Notes: a model not told the origin generated them from the letters alone. A stretch of 64,000 nt of DNA from JACIYW01 sp014359745 (GCA_050433985.1 JBNPWE010000004.1:1-64000), one strand, 5' to 3'; positions 53,840 to 63,549 are shown, counted from the stretch's first letter. A program made the numbers and translations.

Positions 53840-53882
53840 CTGATCCTTTCATCATCTGGGTCTTGGGTGGTTGACTGGCACA

Positions 53883-53920
53883 CCCGACCGGCCTGGCGTG
53901 GTGTCGCCGGGCCGGTCGGG
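53883..53920 (-). terminator. Strong terminator after the ferredoxin-like gene
   Basis: CCCGACCGGCC pairs with GGCCGGTCGGG, extended inward by GGCG/CGCC across a T-G mismatch, giving a stem of about 15 bp. It lies downstream of the 54014 stop and separates that gene from the Mrp operon. Confidence 0.75.
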
Positions 53921-54013
53921 ATAGTATCATGCAATTCGCCTGTCTGGCAGTCATCTGCAATGCGCCCGCTGCCAGCCCGTTCACTCCACCGGTACCGGAT
54001 ACTGATCCAAGCA

Positions 54014-55972
54014 TCAGTGATCCCGCCGCTTTGACAGATAATCGTCGGTACTGCGCACGCGCGGCCGCTCGGTCGTGGCGAAGGGATTGTTCTGGCTGTG
54101 GTATTGCGCGTTGATGCGGCAGTTATCGCACATCTGGATCAGCCGCCCGGCGCCGGTTTCCATGAACATCGGATGTTTGCCAGCCAGCTTTTCCATGATC
54201 TTTTCAACCGTCGATCGCACCCCGAAAGCCGCGCCGCATTCGATGCAGCAAAACGGTTCCTCTTCGTGCAGGATCGTCTGGCCAAGCGCCGCCTCGCGCG
54301 GGTCAAAGCGCGGTTCCAGCGTGATCGCGTTTTCGGGGCAGACGGTGGCGCAGATGCCGCATTGCAGACAGGCGTCTTCCTGAAACCGCAGTTGCGGCTT
54401 GTCCTCATTGGCCAGAATGGCCCCCGATGGGCACAGCGACGTGCAAGACAGGCACAGCGTGCAGGTGTCGGTGTTGACGATCACCGCGCCATAAGGCGCC
54501 CCTGCGGGCAGCGCCACGGGATCGGTTGCCCCCAACGCCCGTGCCGACAGCCGCGCCACCTGCCGCCGGTTGCCCATCGGCAGCGACGCGGCCACCGCCA
54601 ACGGTTCGGGCCGCGCGCCGTAAAGCGTTTCCGACAGCGCATCGGGATCGGCAAGGTCAAGCAGGCGCAAACGGTCTTCGCCCCGCACCGCCGCCGACAT
54701 CGCCGCCGCCAGCGCACGTTCGCGCGCGATCGGGTCTTGTTCGGTGCGGGGCGACAGCAGGATATCGACCCCCACAAACCCCGCCGCCAGTGCCGCCAGC
54801 ATTTCGGCATGGCCAAACCCCGCCAGCGCGTCCACCGTCAACGGGATCACATCGCCCGGAAGGCCGCGCCCATAGCGCGCGGCCAGGCTGATCATTTCGG
54901 CGCCATGGCCCGCATCATGCACCAGAAGGCGCGGCGCCCGGCCCCCGGCCTTTTGATAGCTGTCCGACAGCACCCGCATCCGGCGCAAAAGATCATCGAC
55001 CGGCGGCGCGTCATAGCTGATCGCCCCCGAAGGGCACAGGGCCGCACAGGCGCCACACCCCGCGCAGACCATCGGATCGACGGTCACATGATCGCCCCCC
55101 GGCATAATCGCGCCGGTCGGGCAGATATCCAGACAGCGCGTGCACCCGACCTGACCGGCGCGCGAATGGGCGCAAAGCGCGTCCTCCACCCTCAGGTAAA
55201 GCGGCTTCTCGAAGGTGCCGACATGCTGCGCCGCCTCGAACACGGCATCGGCCACGGCCAGCGGATCGGCAGGATCGGCGCGCAGATAGCCGTCGCGCTT
55301 GTGAGGGGCGGAAAACAGCGGCGTGCCGCCCGACAGATCAAGGATGATGTCGCAGCGGGTTTCGCCCCCGTCGCGCGGCGCGCCAAGGCTGACCGCGCCG
55401 CGCCCGCCCGGTTCTGCGATACGCACATGATCAAGGTGCAGGGTAAAATTGCCCAGCGTCCCCGTGACCCGGCGCAACCGCCCCTGCACCAGTTCGACAC
55501 CCCGCGGCGCGGGCATATCGGGCGTGTCGCTTGCCAGCACCGTGACCGCCAGCACATCGGCCAGACGTCCCGCCGCCGCCAGCGCCACCCCGCTGCGCCC
55601 GATAATCAGGCAACTGCCGCCCGATATCACATCCAGCGATTTGGTGCCGCGTCGCGGGATCAGCGCCTCGGCCAGCAGGGCGGCCATTTTGGCCGTCGCG
55701 GTCTCATCGGACCAGCCGGCGCGATCCCGGATATCGACACAGACAGGCGGCGGCAGGCCCAGGTCATCGGCCAAGGTGACGAAACGTTCGGCTTCCTGTC
55801 CGCAGGCAATCACCGCGTCACCGCCGCGCAAAGCGGCCTCGGCGCTGGCCAGATCGGTCGTGCAAAGTGCTGCGTGCACCCGAGAGCATTTCATCCCGGT
55901 CGCCCGTTGCAACCCGTCGCGGTCGATCGGTTGAGTGCCCAGACAATCGCATAAAATCAGTTGCTTGGTCAT
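54014..55972 (-). CDS. Multi-[4Fe-4S] ferredoxin-like protein of the formate dehydrogenase locus
   Basis: A 652-residue cytoplasmic protein. Two pairs of ferredoxin motifs are visible: CTRCLDICPTGAI with CAGCGACAALCPSGAI in the middle, and CTLCLSCTSLCPSGAI with CLQCGICATVCPENAI towards the end. Extra cysteines lie at the N-terminus (CDCLGT) and C-terminus (FCCIECGAAF, MCDNCR). It is a likely electron carrier or assembly factor. The ATG at 55972 has GGGGGA upstream. It is divergent from DUF3305. Confidence 0.8.
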   Translation of the reverse strand: MTKQLILCDCLGTQPIDRDGLQRATGMKCSRVHAALCTTDLASAEAALRGGDAVIACGQEAERFVTLADDLGLPPPVCVDIRDRAGWSDETATAKMAALLAEALIPRRGTKSLDVISGGSCLIIGRSGVALAAAGRLADVLAVTVLASDTPDMPAPRGVELVQGRLRRVTGTLGNFTLHLDHVRIAEPGGRGAVSLGAPRDGGETRCDIILDLSGGTPLFSAPHKRDGYLRADPADPLAVADAVFEAAQHVGTFEKPLYLRVEDALCAHSRAGQVGCTRCLDICPTGAIMPGGDHVTVDPMVCAGCGACAALCPSGAISYDAPPVDDLLRRMRVLSDSYQKAGGRAPRLLVHDAGHGAEMISLAARYGRGLPGDVIPLTVDALAGFGHAEMLAALAAGFVGVDILLSPRTEQDPIARERALAAAMSAAVRGEDRLRLLDLADPDALSETLYGARPEPLAVAASLPMGNRRQVARLSARALGATDPVALPAGAPYGAVIVNTDTCTLCLSCTSLCPSGAILANEDKPQLRFQEDACLQCGICATVCPENAITLEPRFDPREAALGQTILHEEEPFCCIECGAAFGVRSTVEKIMEKLAGKHPMFMETGAGRLIQMCDNCRINAQYHSQNNPFATTERPRVRSTDDYLSKRRDH

Positions 55973-56320
55973 GTTTCCCCCTGACACGACGGCGCAGGCG
56001 TGCGGGCGCGCAAGCGCGCAGCGTCGGCCAGAGGCAACTAGGCATAAAAGCGTCCCGTCGGTAAAGGCCCGATCACGATAATCCAGAGTGATTCGGAAAA
56101 TTACCGACCGAATTTTTCCGATAAAAACCATCACCAATTTGCCGCGGGACAATTCGTCCTGATCCCGCGCGGGCAATCGGGCGGTGAGGGTCAAAATGTC
56201 CAGATTGTGGGGAGGATGCCGAAAATGTCAGCGATTCGCGAAAATAACGTTTGTCGATGGCAAGTAACTCCGGTTTCCATGGAAACAAGGGATCATGCCT
56301 TGGGGAGGGTATCCGTTTTA
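55973..56320. other. Divergent control region of the formate dehydrogenase locus
   Basis: This 348-base gap has no ORF I accept. It contains TCGGAAAA-N13-TTTTCCGA (56093-56121) and the perfect palindrome GTTTCCATGGAAAC (56273-56286). Either could be an operator for one or both directions. Confidence 0.5.
56273..56286. promoter_or_regulatory. 14-base palindrome before DUF3305
   Basis: GTTTCCATGGAAAC is perfectly symmetric, 35 bases before the DUF3305 start. It is a candidate repressor/activator site; the regulator is unknown. Confidence 0.45.
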
Positions 56321-56893
56321 ATGGCACTTGTGCGCGCATCCATGCCGCTGGGCATCGTCGTCCGAAAGACGCCGGGGATCACCCGGTGGGCGAAATGGGC
56401 ATGGAAGGTTGTCGCGGTGGTGCCGGGGGCGGGCCCTGCAAGCTGGCGCGAATTGCGCCGCGATGGCGAAACGGTGGAATATCACGCGGCCACGCTGGAG
56501 CTGGAGCTGTTCTCGACCGATACAGAGGCTTATCTGGTGGCGCTGGCATCGCGGGTGCCGGGGGTTGTGGTGCTGCTGCGTGAGGATATGGACCCGGATG
56601 CACGGATGCCGTGGAAACCCGCGCTTGTCACCGCTTCGGCCTATGAAGGGCAGGATTACATGGACAGCGGCGACGGGCTGATCGAACTGGTTCCGATGCC
56701 CGCCGGGCTGATCGCCTGGGTTCAGGCCTTTGTCGATCAGCATCACGTCGAGGAAGTGTTCATCAAGCGCAAGCGCGATCACAAGGACATCACCCTGATC
56801 GAGGATGGCAAGGGCGACCCGAGAGTGCGGCAAATGGCCGACGTGTTCCGCGCGCCGCGCAGTGCAGGCATCGGGGGGCGCAATGACCATTGA
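56321..56893 (+). CDS. DUF3305 protein of the formate dehydrogenase cluster
   Basis: A 190-residue soluble protein, with MPLGIVVRKTPGITRWAKWA near the start and YHAATLELELFSTDTEAYLV in the middle, both DUF3305 marks. The family is found beside formate dehydrogenase and other molybdo-enzymes; no activity is known. The ATG at 56321 follows GGGGAGGG at a rather long spacing; a later ATG at 56342 is possible. It overlaps the next gene by 11 bases. Confidence 0.75.
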   Translation: MALVRASMPLGIVVRKTPGITRWAKWAWKVVAVVPGAGPASWRELRRDGETVEYHAATLELELFSTDTEAYLVALASRVPGVVVLLREDMDPDARMPWKPALVTASAYEGQDYMDSGDGLIELVPMPAGLIAWVQAFVDQHHVEEVFIKRKRDHKDITLIEDGKGDPRVRQMADVFRAPRSAGIGGRNDH

Positions 56894-57566
56894 GGCGCCG
56901 CGCAAAACCTTCTGGTCGCGCCGTCGCGATGCGGTCCGCGCCGAGGCAGAGGCCGAGGCGGCGGCACTTGCATCCGCACGGCAGGCCGCCGAACTGGCCG
57001 AGGTTGAACACCGGCAGGCCGCGCGCAGCGACGATGAAATCCTTGATGAACTGGGCCTGCAAGACCCCGATCTGATGCAGATGGGCGATGATTTCGCGCG
57101 CTTCATGGACAAGGCGGTGCCGGAACGGTTGCGTCAACGGGCGCTACGCAGGTTGTGGCGATCCAACCCGGTGCTGGCCAATCTGGACGGTCTGGTGGAT
57201 TATGGAGACGATTTCACCGATGCGGCCATGGTCGTGCCCGACATGAAGACCGCCTATCAGGTGGGGCGCGGCATGATGCGGCATGTGATCGCCCTGGCCG
57301 AGGCGGCCGAGGCCGAAAAGGCCGCCGCCGATCTGGTTGCGGGTGATGTGGCGGGTCAGCCTGGCGATGCGGGGGCCGCGCCCGAACCTGAAGCTGCGAA
57401 ACCTGAAGCTGCGAAACCCGATGCCGTGGAACCCGATGCCGTGGTGATCGCGGATGCCGGGGAACCCGCCCGCCGGGATCTTGCCCCAAGCCCCCACGCG
57501 CATGCCGATGACACCGGGTTCCAAACCCTGCGCCCGCGCCACATGCGCTTCAGCTTTGCCGACTGA
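56883..57566 (+). CDS. DUF3306 protein of the formate dehydrogenase cluster
   Basis: A 227-residue protein. A charged N-terminal helix with FWSRRRDAVRAEAEAEAAAL comes first. The DUF3306 block follows (ALRRLWRSNPVLANLDGLVD and YGDDFTDAA). The tail is Ala/Pro/Glu-rich with EAAKPEAAKPDAVEPDAV repeats and ends in TLRPRHMRFSF. It overlaps DUF3305 and lies 12 bases before the TorD-like gene. It is probably an assembly helper; the role is unproven. Confidence 0.75.
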   Translation: MTIEAPRKTFWSRRRDAVRAEAEAEAAALASARQAAELAEVEHRQAARSDDEILDELGLQDPDLMQMGDDFARFMDKAVPERLRQRALRRLWRSNPVLANLDGLVDYGDDFTDAAMVVPDMKTAYQVGRGMMRHVIALAEAAEAEKAAADLVAGDVAGQPGDAGAAPEPEAAKPEAAKPDAVEPDAVVIADAGEPARRDLAPSPHAHADDTGFQTLRPRHMRFSFAD

Positions 57567-57578
57567 TCTGGAAGGACC

Positions 57579-58190
57579 ATGATGACCAGCGCCGCACAAA
57601 CCATCGAGATCGCCGAAGAGGATCGGCTGCGCGCCGACATGTACGGGTTTCTTTCGGCATTCCTTGCCAACCCGCCGTCACGCGGGCTTCTGGAACAATC
57701 GGCGCGGCTGGTGGGGGACGATTCCGACCTTGGGCAGGCGATGACCACCTTTGCCAAGCTGGCAAAGGCGGCAACCCCCGGTTCGGCCGAACGGGAATTC
57801 AACGAACTCTTCATCGGCATCGGGCGCGGCGAACTGCTGCCCTATGCCAGCTATTACATGACCGGGTTCCTGAATGAAAAACCGCTGGCCAGCCTGCGCG
57901 CCGATATGGGCAATCTGCAGATCGACCGCGCGCCCAATGTCTATGAGCCCGAAGACAATATCGCCAGCCTGATGGAAATGATGGGCGGCATGATAGAGGG
58001 ACGGTTCGGCGCATCGGTATCGCTGGACCGGCAACGCGGTTTCTTCAACCGTCATATCGCGCCCTGGGCGGGGCATTTCTTTGCCGACCTCGAAGGCGCG
58101 CGTGCCTCACGGCTTTATGCGCCGCTGGGGGCGGTGGGCCGACATTTCATCGCGATCGAACGCGAAGCCTTTCGCCTGGGGGGAACGTAA
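57579..58190 (+). CDS. TorD-family molybdoenzyme chaperone
   Basis: A 203-residue all-helical chaperone that holds the catalytic subunit until its cofactor is inserted. EREFNELFIGIGRGELLPYA, SYYMTGFLNEKPLASLRADM and VYEPEDNIASLMEMMGGMIE are the TorD/DmsD blocks. The client is presumably the FdhA encoded 0.4 kb downstream. Confidence 0.88.
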   Translation: MMTSAAQTIEIAEEDRLRADMYGFLSAFLANPPSRGLLEQSARLVGDDSDLGQAMTTFAKLAKAATPGSAEREFNELFIGIGRGELLPYASYYMTGFLNEKPLASLRADMGNLQIDRAPNVYEPEDNIASLMEMMGGMIEGRFGASVSLDRQRGFFNRHIAPWAGHFFADLEGARASRLYAPLGAVGRHFIAIEREAFRLGGT

Positions 58191-58294
58191 CGATCCGGGC
58201 CTGAAATGGACGGGCCGCAAGGCCCGACGCTTAACCGGCGCATCCGCGCCAGAGATGAACCGGCGCGCAGGCGCCAAACCCGAGAGGAAGCATC

Positions 58295-58486
58295 ATGGGC
58301 AAACGGACCGAAGCCGCTGATGAAAGCCGCCGCAATTTCCTGAAACTCGCCTCTGTCGCGGCACCTGCGGTGGTCGCGGGCGCCAGCCTTGGCGCCGATC
58401 CGGTTGACGCCGCAGCGGCCAAGCCTGTTTCGGGCCTGCAAGACACCGATCATATCCGCACCTATTACGCCTTGGCGCGGTTCTGA
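58295..58486 (+). CDS. Small twin-arginine protein of formate dehydrogenase region
   Basis: A 63-residue peptide with a twin-arginine signal (SRRNFLKLA, about 11-19), a hydrophobic stretch, and a short mature part ending DHIRTYYALARF. It matches the TAT-target peptides found just before fdhA genes. GAGAGGAAG lies before the start. Its role is unknown; it may travel with or guide FdhA. Confidence 0.78.
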   Translation: MGKRTEAADESRRNFLKLASVAAPAVVAGASLGADPVDAAAAKPVSGLQDTDHIRTYYALARF

Positions 58487-58573
58487 GGCGGTTCTGAACA
58501 ATCGGTGCGCACCAGGGGCGCACCCCACACGACCCGGCCACCGGCCATGACCGGACCAGCAAGGGAGCAACAC

Positions 58574-61465
58574 ATGCTGAGAAAAAAAACCAACGGTACG
58601 GCGCGCGGCACCTCGGGTGCATCGTTCACGTCCGCCGTGATGGAAAAATCTGTTGACCGCCGGTCGTTTCTGCGCGGGTCCGGTCTGGCGGTCGGGGGGC
58701 TGGCGGCGCTTGGCGTTACCGGCGGCACCGTCACCCGCGCCAGCGCACAATCCAATGCCAAACGGGTTGTGGACACGGTGAAATCGGTCTGCACCCATTG
58801 TTCGGTCGGCTGCACGGTGATTGCCGAGGTCGATAATGGCGTCTGGATCGGCCAGGAACCGGGCTGGGACAGCCCGTTCAACCTTGGCGCCCATTGCGCC
58901 AAAGGCGCGTCGGTGCGCGAACATGCCCACGGCGAACGTCGCCTGAAATACCCGATGAAGAAAGAGGGGGGCGAATGGAAGCGCATAAGCTGGGATCAGG
59001 CGATCAACGAGATCGGCGACAAGATGCTGTCGATCCGCGAACAAAGCGGCCCGGATTCGGTGTACTGGCTGGGATCGGCCAAGCACAGTAACGAACAGGC
59101 CTATCTGTTCCGCAAGTTCGCCGGCTACTGGGGATCGAACAACGTCGATCACCAGGCGCGGATCTGTCACTCGACCACCGTGTCGGGCGTGGCCAATACA
59201 TGGGGCTACGGCGCCATGACCAACAGCTATAACGACATCCACAAAAGCCGGGCGATGTTCCTGATCGGATCGAACCCGGCCGAGGCGCATCCCGTCAGCC
59301 TTTTGCATCTTCTCAAGGCCAAGGAAGAAAACAACGCGCCCCTGATCGTGTGCGATCCGCGCTTTACCCGCACCGCGGCCCATGCCGATGAATATGTGCG
59401 CTTTCGCCCCGGTTCGGATGTTGCCCTGATCTGGGGCATCCTGTGGCACATTTTCGAGAATGGCTGGGAAGACAAGGAATATATCCGCACCCGCGTCTGG
59501 GGGATGGATCAGGTGCGCGACGAGGTCAAGAAATGGACCCCGGCCGAAACCGAACGTGTGACGGGCGTTCCGGGCAGCCAGTTGGAACGCGTGGCGCGCA
59601 CCCTTGCCAACAATCGCCCCGGCACCCTGATCTGGTGCATGGGCGGCACCCAGCACAGCAACGGCAACAACAACACCCGCGCCTATTGCGCGCTGCAACT
59701 GGCGCTTGGCAATATCGGGGTGTCGGGCGGCGGGGCCAACATCTTTCGCGGCCATGACAACGTGCAGGGTGCCACCGACCTTGGGGTGCTCAGCCACGAT
59801 CTGCCGGGCTATTACGGGCTGGCCGAAGGATCGTGGAAACATTGGGCCCGCGTCTGGGATGAGGATTTCGATTGGCTGAAGGGCCGGTTCGACAGCATCA
59901 AGGACAAGGATGGCAAGGACGTCAGCCTGATGCACACCAACGGCATCCCGGTCAGCCGCTGGATTGACGGTGTTCTGGAAGACAAGGAAAACATCGACCA
60001 GCCCGACAATGTGCGCGCCATGGTTCTGTGGGGTCATGCGCCCAACAGCCAGACGCGCGGCACCGAAATGAAGACGGCGATGGAAAAGCTTGACATGCTG
60101 GTCGTGGTCGATCCCTATCCAACCGTTTCGGCCGTGATGCATGACCGCACCGACGGTGTCTACCTGCTGCCGGCCGCGACGCAATTCGAGACCTCGGGTT
60201 CGGTCACCGCATCCAACCGGTCGCTGCAATGGCGTGACCAGGTGGTTGCGCCGCTTTTCGAAAGCAAGCCCGATCATGTGATCATCAAGCTGTTCGCCGA
60301 CAAGTTCGGTTTCTCGGATCGTCTGTTCCGCAATATCGAGGTCAAGGGCGACGAGCCGGTGATCGAGGATATCACCCGCGAATTCAACAAGGGCATGTGG
60401 ACGGTGGGCTATACCGGGCAGTCGCCAGAGCGGTTGAAACTGCACATGGCCAACCAGCACACCTTTGACAAAACGACGTTGCAAGCGATCGGCGGCCCTG
60501 CCGATGGCGATTACTACGGCCTGCCCTGGCCCTGCTGGGGCACGCCCGAGATGAAGCATCCCGGCACGCCGAACCTTTACGACATGTCCAAACCCGTCTC
60601 CAAGGGCGGGCTGACATTCCGCGCCCGGTTCGGGGTGGAACGCGACGGGCAGAACCTGCTGGCCGAAGGGGTCTATAGCGAAGGCTCCGAGATCAAGGAT
60701 GGCTATCCCGAATTCACCATGCAGATGCTGATGGATCTGGGCTGGGACAGCGATCTGACCGCCGAGGAACGCGCCGCCATCGATGCGGTGGGCGGACCCA
60801 AGGCAAACTGGAAGGTGGATCTGTCTGGCGGCATCCAGCGGGTGGCGATCAAGCACGAATGCGCGCCTTTCGGCAATGCCAAGGCCCGCACCGTGGTCTG
60901 GACCTTCCCCGATCCGGTGCCCCTGCACCGAGAGCCGCTTTACACCAACCGGCGCGATCTGGTGGCCGATTATCCGACCTATGCCGACCGCAAGTTCTAT
61001 CGCCTGCCAACCATGTATGCCTCTATCCAGGAAAAGGATTTTTCCAGGGAATACCCGATGATCCTGACCTCGGGTCGTCTGGTGGAATACGAGGGCGGCG
61101 GCGATGAAACCCGGTCGAACCCCTGGCTGGCGGAATTGCAGCAGGACATGTTCGTCGAGATCAACCCGCGCGACGCCAACAATCTGGGGGTGCGCGACAA
61201 GGCGCAGGTCTGGGTTGAGGGGCCAGAGGGCGGAAAGGTCAAGGTGATGGCGATGGTCACCGAACGGGTGGGCGAGGGCGTGGCCTTCATGCCCTTCCAC
61301 TTTGGCGGACATTTCCAGGGCAAGGATCTGCGGGATAATTATCCCGAGGGTGCCGATCCCTATGTTCTGGGCGAGGCATCGAATACCGCACAAACCTATG
61401 GGTATGACTCTGTCACCCAGATGCAGGAAACCAAAGCCACCCTCTGCAAGATCAGCGCAGCATAA
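58574..61465 (+). CDS. fdhA: Formate dehydrogenase major (catalytic) subunit
   Basis: A 963-residue molybdenum/tungsten enzyme that oxidises formate. The TAT signal is RRSFLR (29-34), with cleavage near ASA-QS (58). A [4Fe-4S] site is formed by C73, C76, C80 and C108. The metal-binding position is C198-H199 in RICHSTTV; it is encoded as cysteine, not selenocysteine. Molybdopterin blocks include MFLIGSNPAEAHPVS and the C-terminal MPFHFGGHFQGKD. The enzyme is exported with FdhB to the periplasmic side. The ATG at 58574 has AAGGGAG upstream. Confidence 0.95.
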   Translation: MLRKKTNGTARGTSGASFTSAVMEKSVDRRSFLRGSGLAVGGLAALGVTGGTVTRASAQSNAKRVVDTVKSVCTHCSVGCTVIAEVDNGVWIGQEPGWDSPFNLGAHCAKGASVREHAHGERRLKYPMKKEGGEWKRISWDQAINEIGDKMLSIREQSGPDSVYWLGSAKHSNEQAYLFRKFAGYWGSNNVDHQARICHSTTVSGVANTWGYGAMTNSYNDIHKSRAMFLIGSNPAEAHPVSLLHLLKAKEENNAPLIVCDPRFTRTAAHADEYVRFRPGSDVALIWGILWHIFENGWEDKEYIRTRVWGMDQVRDEVKKWTPAETERVTGVPGSQLERVARTLANNRPGTLIWCMGGTQHSNGNNNTRAYCALQLALGNIGVSGGGANIFRGHDNVQGATDLGVLSHDLPGYYGLAEGSWKHWARVWDEDFDWLKGRFDSIKDKDGKDVSLMHTNGIPVSRWIDGVLEDKENIDQPDNVRAMVLWGHAPNSQTRGTEMKTAMEKLDMLVVVDPYPTVSAVMHDRTDGVYLLPAATQFETSGSVTASNRSLQWRDQVVAPLFESKPDHVIIKLFADKFGFSDRLFRNIEVKGDEPVIEDITREFNKGMWTVGYTGQSPERLKLHMANQHTFDKTTLQAIGGPADGDYYGLPWPCWGTPEMKHPGTPNLYDMSKPVSKGGLTFRARFGVERDGQNLLAEGVYSEGSEIKDGYPEFTMQMLMDLGWDSDLTAEERAAIDAVGGPKANWKVDLSGGIQRVAIKHECAPFGNAKARTVVWTFPDPVPLHREPLYTNRRDLVADYPTYADRKFYRLPTMYASIQEKDFSREYPMILTSGRLVEYEGGGDETRSNPWLAELQQDMFVEINPRDANNLGVRDKAQVWVEGPEGGKVKVMAMVTERVGEGVAFMPFHFGGHFQGKDLRDNYPEGADPYVLGEASNTAQTYGYDSVTQMQETKATLCKISAA

Positions 61466-61477
61466 GGAGCCGAACAC

Positions 61478-62071
61478 ATGGCACGCGTAAAATTTCTCTG
61501 CGACGCTGAACGCTGCATCGAGTGCAACGCCTGCGTCACCGCCTGCAAGAACGAACATGAGGTTCCGTGGGGCGTCAACCGTCGCCGGGTCGTGACGATC
61601 AATGACGGCAAGCCGGGTGAACGCTCTATCTCGGTGGCCTGCATGCATTGTTCCGATGCGCCCTGCATGGCGGTCTGTCCGGTGGATTGCTTCTATCAGA
61701 CCGCCGACGGGATCGTGTTGCACAGCAAGGATCTGTGCATCGGTTGTGGTTATTGCTTCTACGCCTGCCCCTTTGGCGCACCGCAGTACCCGCAGGCGGG
61801 CAATTTCGGGTCGCGCGGCAAGATGGACAAATGCACCTTCTGCGCCGGCGGCCCCGAGGAAGACAATTCCACCGCAGAGTTCCAGAAATACGGTCGCAAC
61901 CGGATTGCAGAAGGCAAGCTGCCGCTTTGCGCCGAGATGTGTTCGACCAAGGCGCTGCTGGCGGGTGACGGCGATGTGGTGTCGGCGATCTACCGCGAGC
62001 GGGTGGTGGCGCGCGGATTTGGTTCGGGTGCCTGGGGATGGGGCACCGCCTATGAAAGCAAGGCACGCTAA
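61478..62071 (+). CDS. fdhB: Formate dehydrogenase iron-sulfur subunit
   Basis: A 197-residue subunit with four ferredoxin-type cysteine clusters: CIECNACVTACKNE (about 13-26), CMHCSDAPCMAVCP, CIGCGYCFYACP, and CTFCAGG with a late CAEMCSTKA. It passes electrons from FdhA to cytochrome b. It has no signal peptide and is carried by the TAT signal of FdhA. AGGAG lies before the start, 12 bases after fdhA. Confidence 0.95.
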   Translation: MARVKFLCDAERCIECNACVTACKNEHEVPWGVNRRRVVTINDGKPGERSISVACMHCSDAPCMAVCPVDCFYQTADGIVLHSKDLCIGCGYCFYACPFGAPQYPQAGNFGSRGKMDKCTFCAGGPEEDNSTAEFQKYGRNRIAEGKLPLCAEMCSTKALLAGDGDVVSAIYRERVVARGFGSGAWGWGTAYESKAR

Positions 62072-62172
62072 GATGCCGGGTCGCGGTCGGGGGTGCGCCC
62101 CCGCATGACGCGTTCTGCCCGCGACGTTCCGGCGTCGCGGGTTCACTTTCTGAATGGATCAAGGTGATACCG

Positions 62173-63402
62173 ATGACCGTGCGAACCCTATTGACGGCCC
62201 TGACCGCGGCGATGTTGATCCTGCTGCCAGCCTTGTCACCGCAGGCATTATCCCAGGGCACGCCTGTGCCCGGCACCGATGCGGCGCGGGCCGCCACCGG
62301 CGGTGCGCAGATGCTGGAGGATATTCTGGCCCGGCAGCGCGGCATCCGTATCGATGACAGTTTTCGGCGCAACAACATCGGCGGCGATGTGCCCCCGTCC
62401 GATTTCGCGCCGGGTCTGGGCCCGTTGGGCGCGGCATCCGATTCCGATATCTGGCGCGCGCTTCGTTACAATGAAGCAGATGTAAAGGTCAGCTCTCGCA
62501 ACCCCGCCGCCGGGGTGATCATACAAGACAGCGGCATGCGCTGGCTGGCCTTCCGCAAGGGGCCGCTGGCAACCTATGGCGGCTATCTGCTGTTGGGCAC
62601 GCTGGCGGTTCTGGCGCTGTTCTTCCTGGTGCGGGGCCGTATCCGCATTGACGGGGCGCGCAGCGGGCGCAAGATCCTGCGCTTCGCCTCGATCGAGCGG
62701 TTCTCGCACTGGCTGCTGGGCGGTTCTTTCATCTTGCTGGGGATCACCGGTCTTGTGCAGCTTTTCGGGCGGATGGCCATTATCCCGCTGATCGGCAAAG
62801 GGACCTTCGCGCCGATGGCGATCGCGGGGAAATGGGTTCACAACAATGTGGCCTGGGCCTTCATGCTGGGGCTGGTGATGGTGACCGTGTTGTGGATCGC
62901 CCATAATATCCCCAACAGGCACGACCTCAAATGGCTGGCCGTGGGCGGTGGGCTGTTTTCCAAAGGGGTGCATCCGCCTGCGCGAAAGTTCAACGCCGGG
63001 CAAAAGCTGATCTTCTGGGCGGTGGTGGTGCTGGGGATATCGATCTCTGCATCGGGGTTGTCGCTGCTGTTCCCGTTCGATCTGCCGATGTTCGCGGGCA
63101 CCTTCCGGATAATCAACGATCTTGGCCTGCCGGGGCTGTTCGGGTTCGATCCGCTGCCCGCCACCTTGTTGCCGCATGAGGAAATGCAGCTTGCGCAAAT
63201 CTGGCACGCCATCATTGCGTTCTTGTTCATCGCCATCATTCTGGGCCATATCTATATCGGGTCAATCGGTATGGAAGGCGCGTTCGAAGCGATGGGTTCG
63301 GGCGAGGTTGACGAACAATGGGCCAGGGAACACCATGGTCTCTGGGTCGAGGAAGTGCAGCGTGAACGTGCCGCAAATGCTGCAACGACACCGGGCGAAT
63401 AG
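62173..63402 (+). CDS. fdhC: Formate dehydrogenase cytochrome b subunit
   Basis: A 409-residue subunit. An N-terminal signal-like segment and a soluble region of about 130 residues precede the cytochrome b core. That core has four main spans, from ERFSHWLLGGSFILLGITGL to LAQIWHAIIAFLFIAIILGH. Histidines in the first, second and last spans are haem candidates. It passes electrons to quinone. The ATG at 62173 has AAGGTGA upstream. Confidence 0.92.
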   Translation: MTVRTLLTALTAAMLILLPALSPQALSQGTPVPGTDAARAATGGAQMLEDILARQRGIRIDDSFRRNNIGGDVPPSDFAPGLGPLGAASDSDIWRALRYNEADVKVSSRNPAAGVIIQDSGMRWLAFRKGPLATYGGYLLLGTLAVLALFFLVRGRIRIDGARSGRKILRFASIERFSHWLLGGSFILLGITGLVQLFGRMAIIPLIGKGTFAPMAIAGKWVHNNVAWAFMLGLVMVTVLWIAHNIPNRHDLKWLAVGGGLFSKGVHPPARKFNAGQKLIFWAVVVLGISISASGLSLLFPFDLPMFAGTFRIINDLGLPGLFGFDPLPATLLPHEEMQLAQIWHAIIAFLFIAIILGHIYIGSIGMEGAFEAMGSGEVDEQWAREHHGLWVEEVQRERAANAATTPGE

Positions 63403-63423
63403 GCCAGCAAGGGGAACAACAGG

Positions 63424-63549
63424 ATGAAGGCCATGTTTCTGGCATTTTTTGCGATTGCGGTGATCGCCGTCGGGGCCCAGCAGGCCCTGATACGGGCCGG
63501 ATTTTCATCGCAAGAGGTGACATCGGGCCCCTCGGTGAGGCTGGATTGA
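63424..63549 (+). CDS. 41-residue membrane peptide after fdhC
   Basis: MKAMFLAFFAIAVIAVGAQQ is one membrane span, followed by ALIRAGFSSQEVTSGPSVRL and a final D. The start is 21 bases after fdhC, with AAGGGGAACAACAGG upstream. The stop overlaps the response regulator start. The tail SSQEVTSGPSVRLD recalls peptides seen in Rhodobacterales, but I cannot name a family. Confidence 0.6.
   Translation: MKAMFLAFFAIAVIAVGAQQALIRAGFSSQEVTSGPSVRLD

Noticed and set aside
58574..61465. Selenocysteine in FdhA
   Set aside because: The metal-binding codon in RICHSTT is a cysteine codon, and there is no in-frame TGA.
58115..62146. 1343-residue minus-strand frame across fdhA and fdhB
   Set aside because: It is a long shadow frame opposite well-defined formate dehydrogenase genes.
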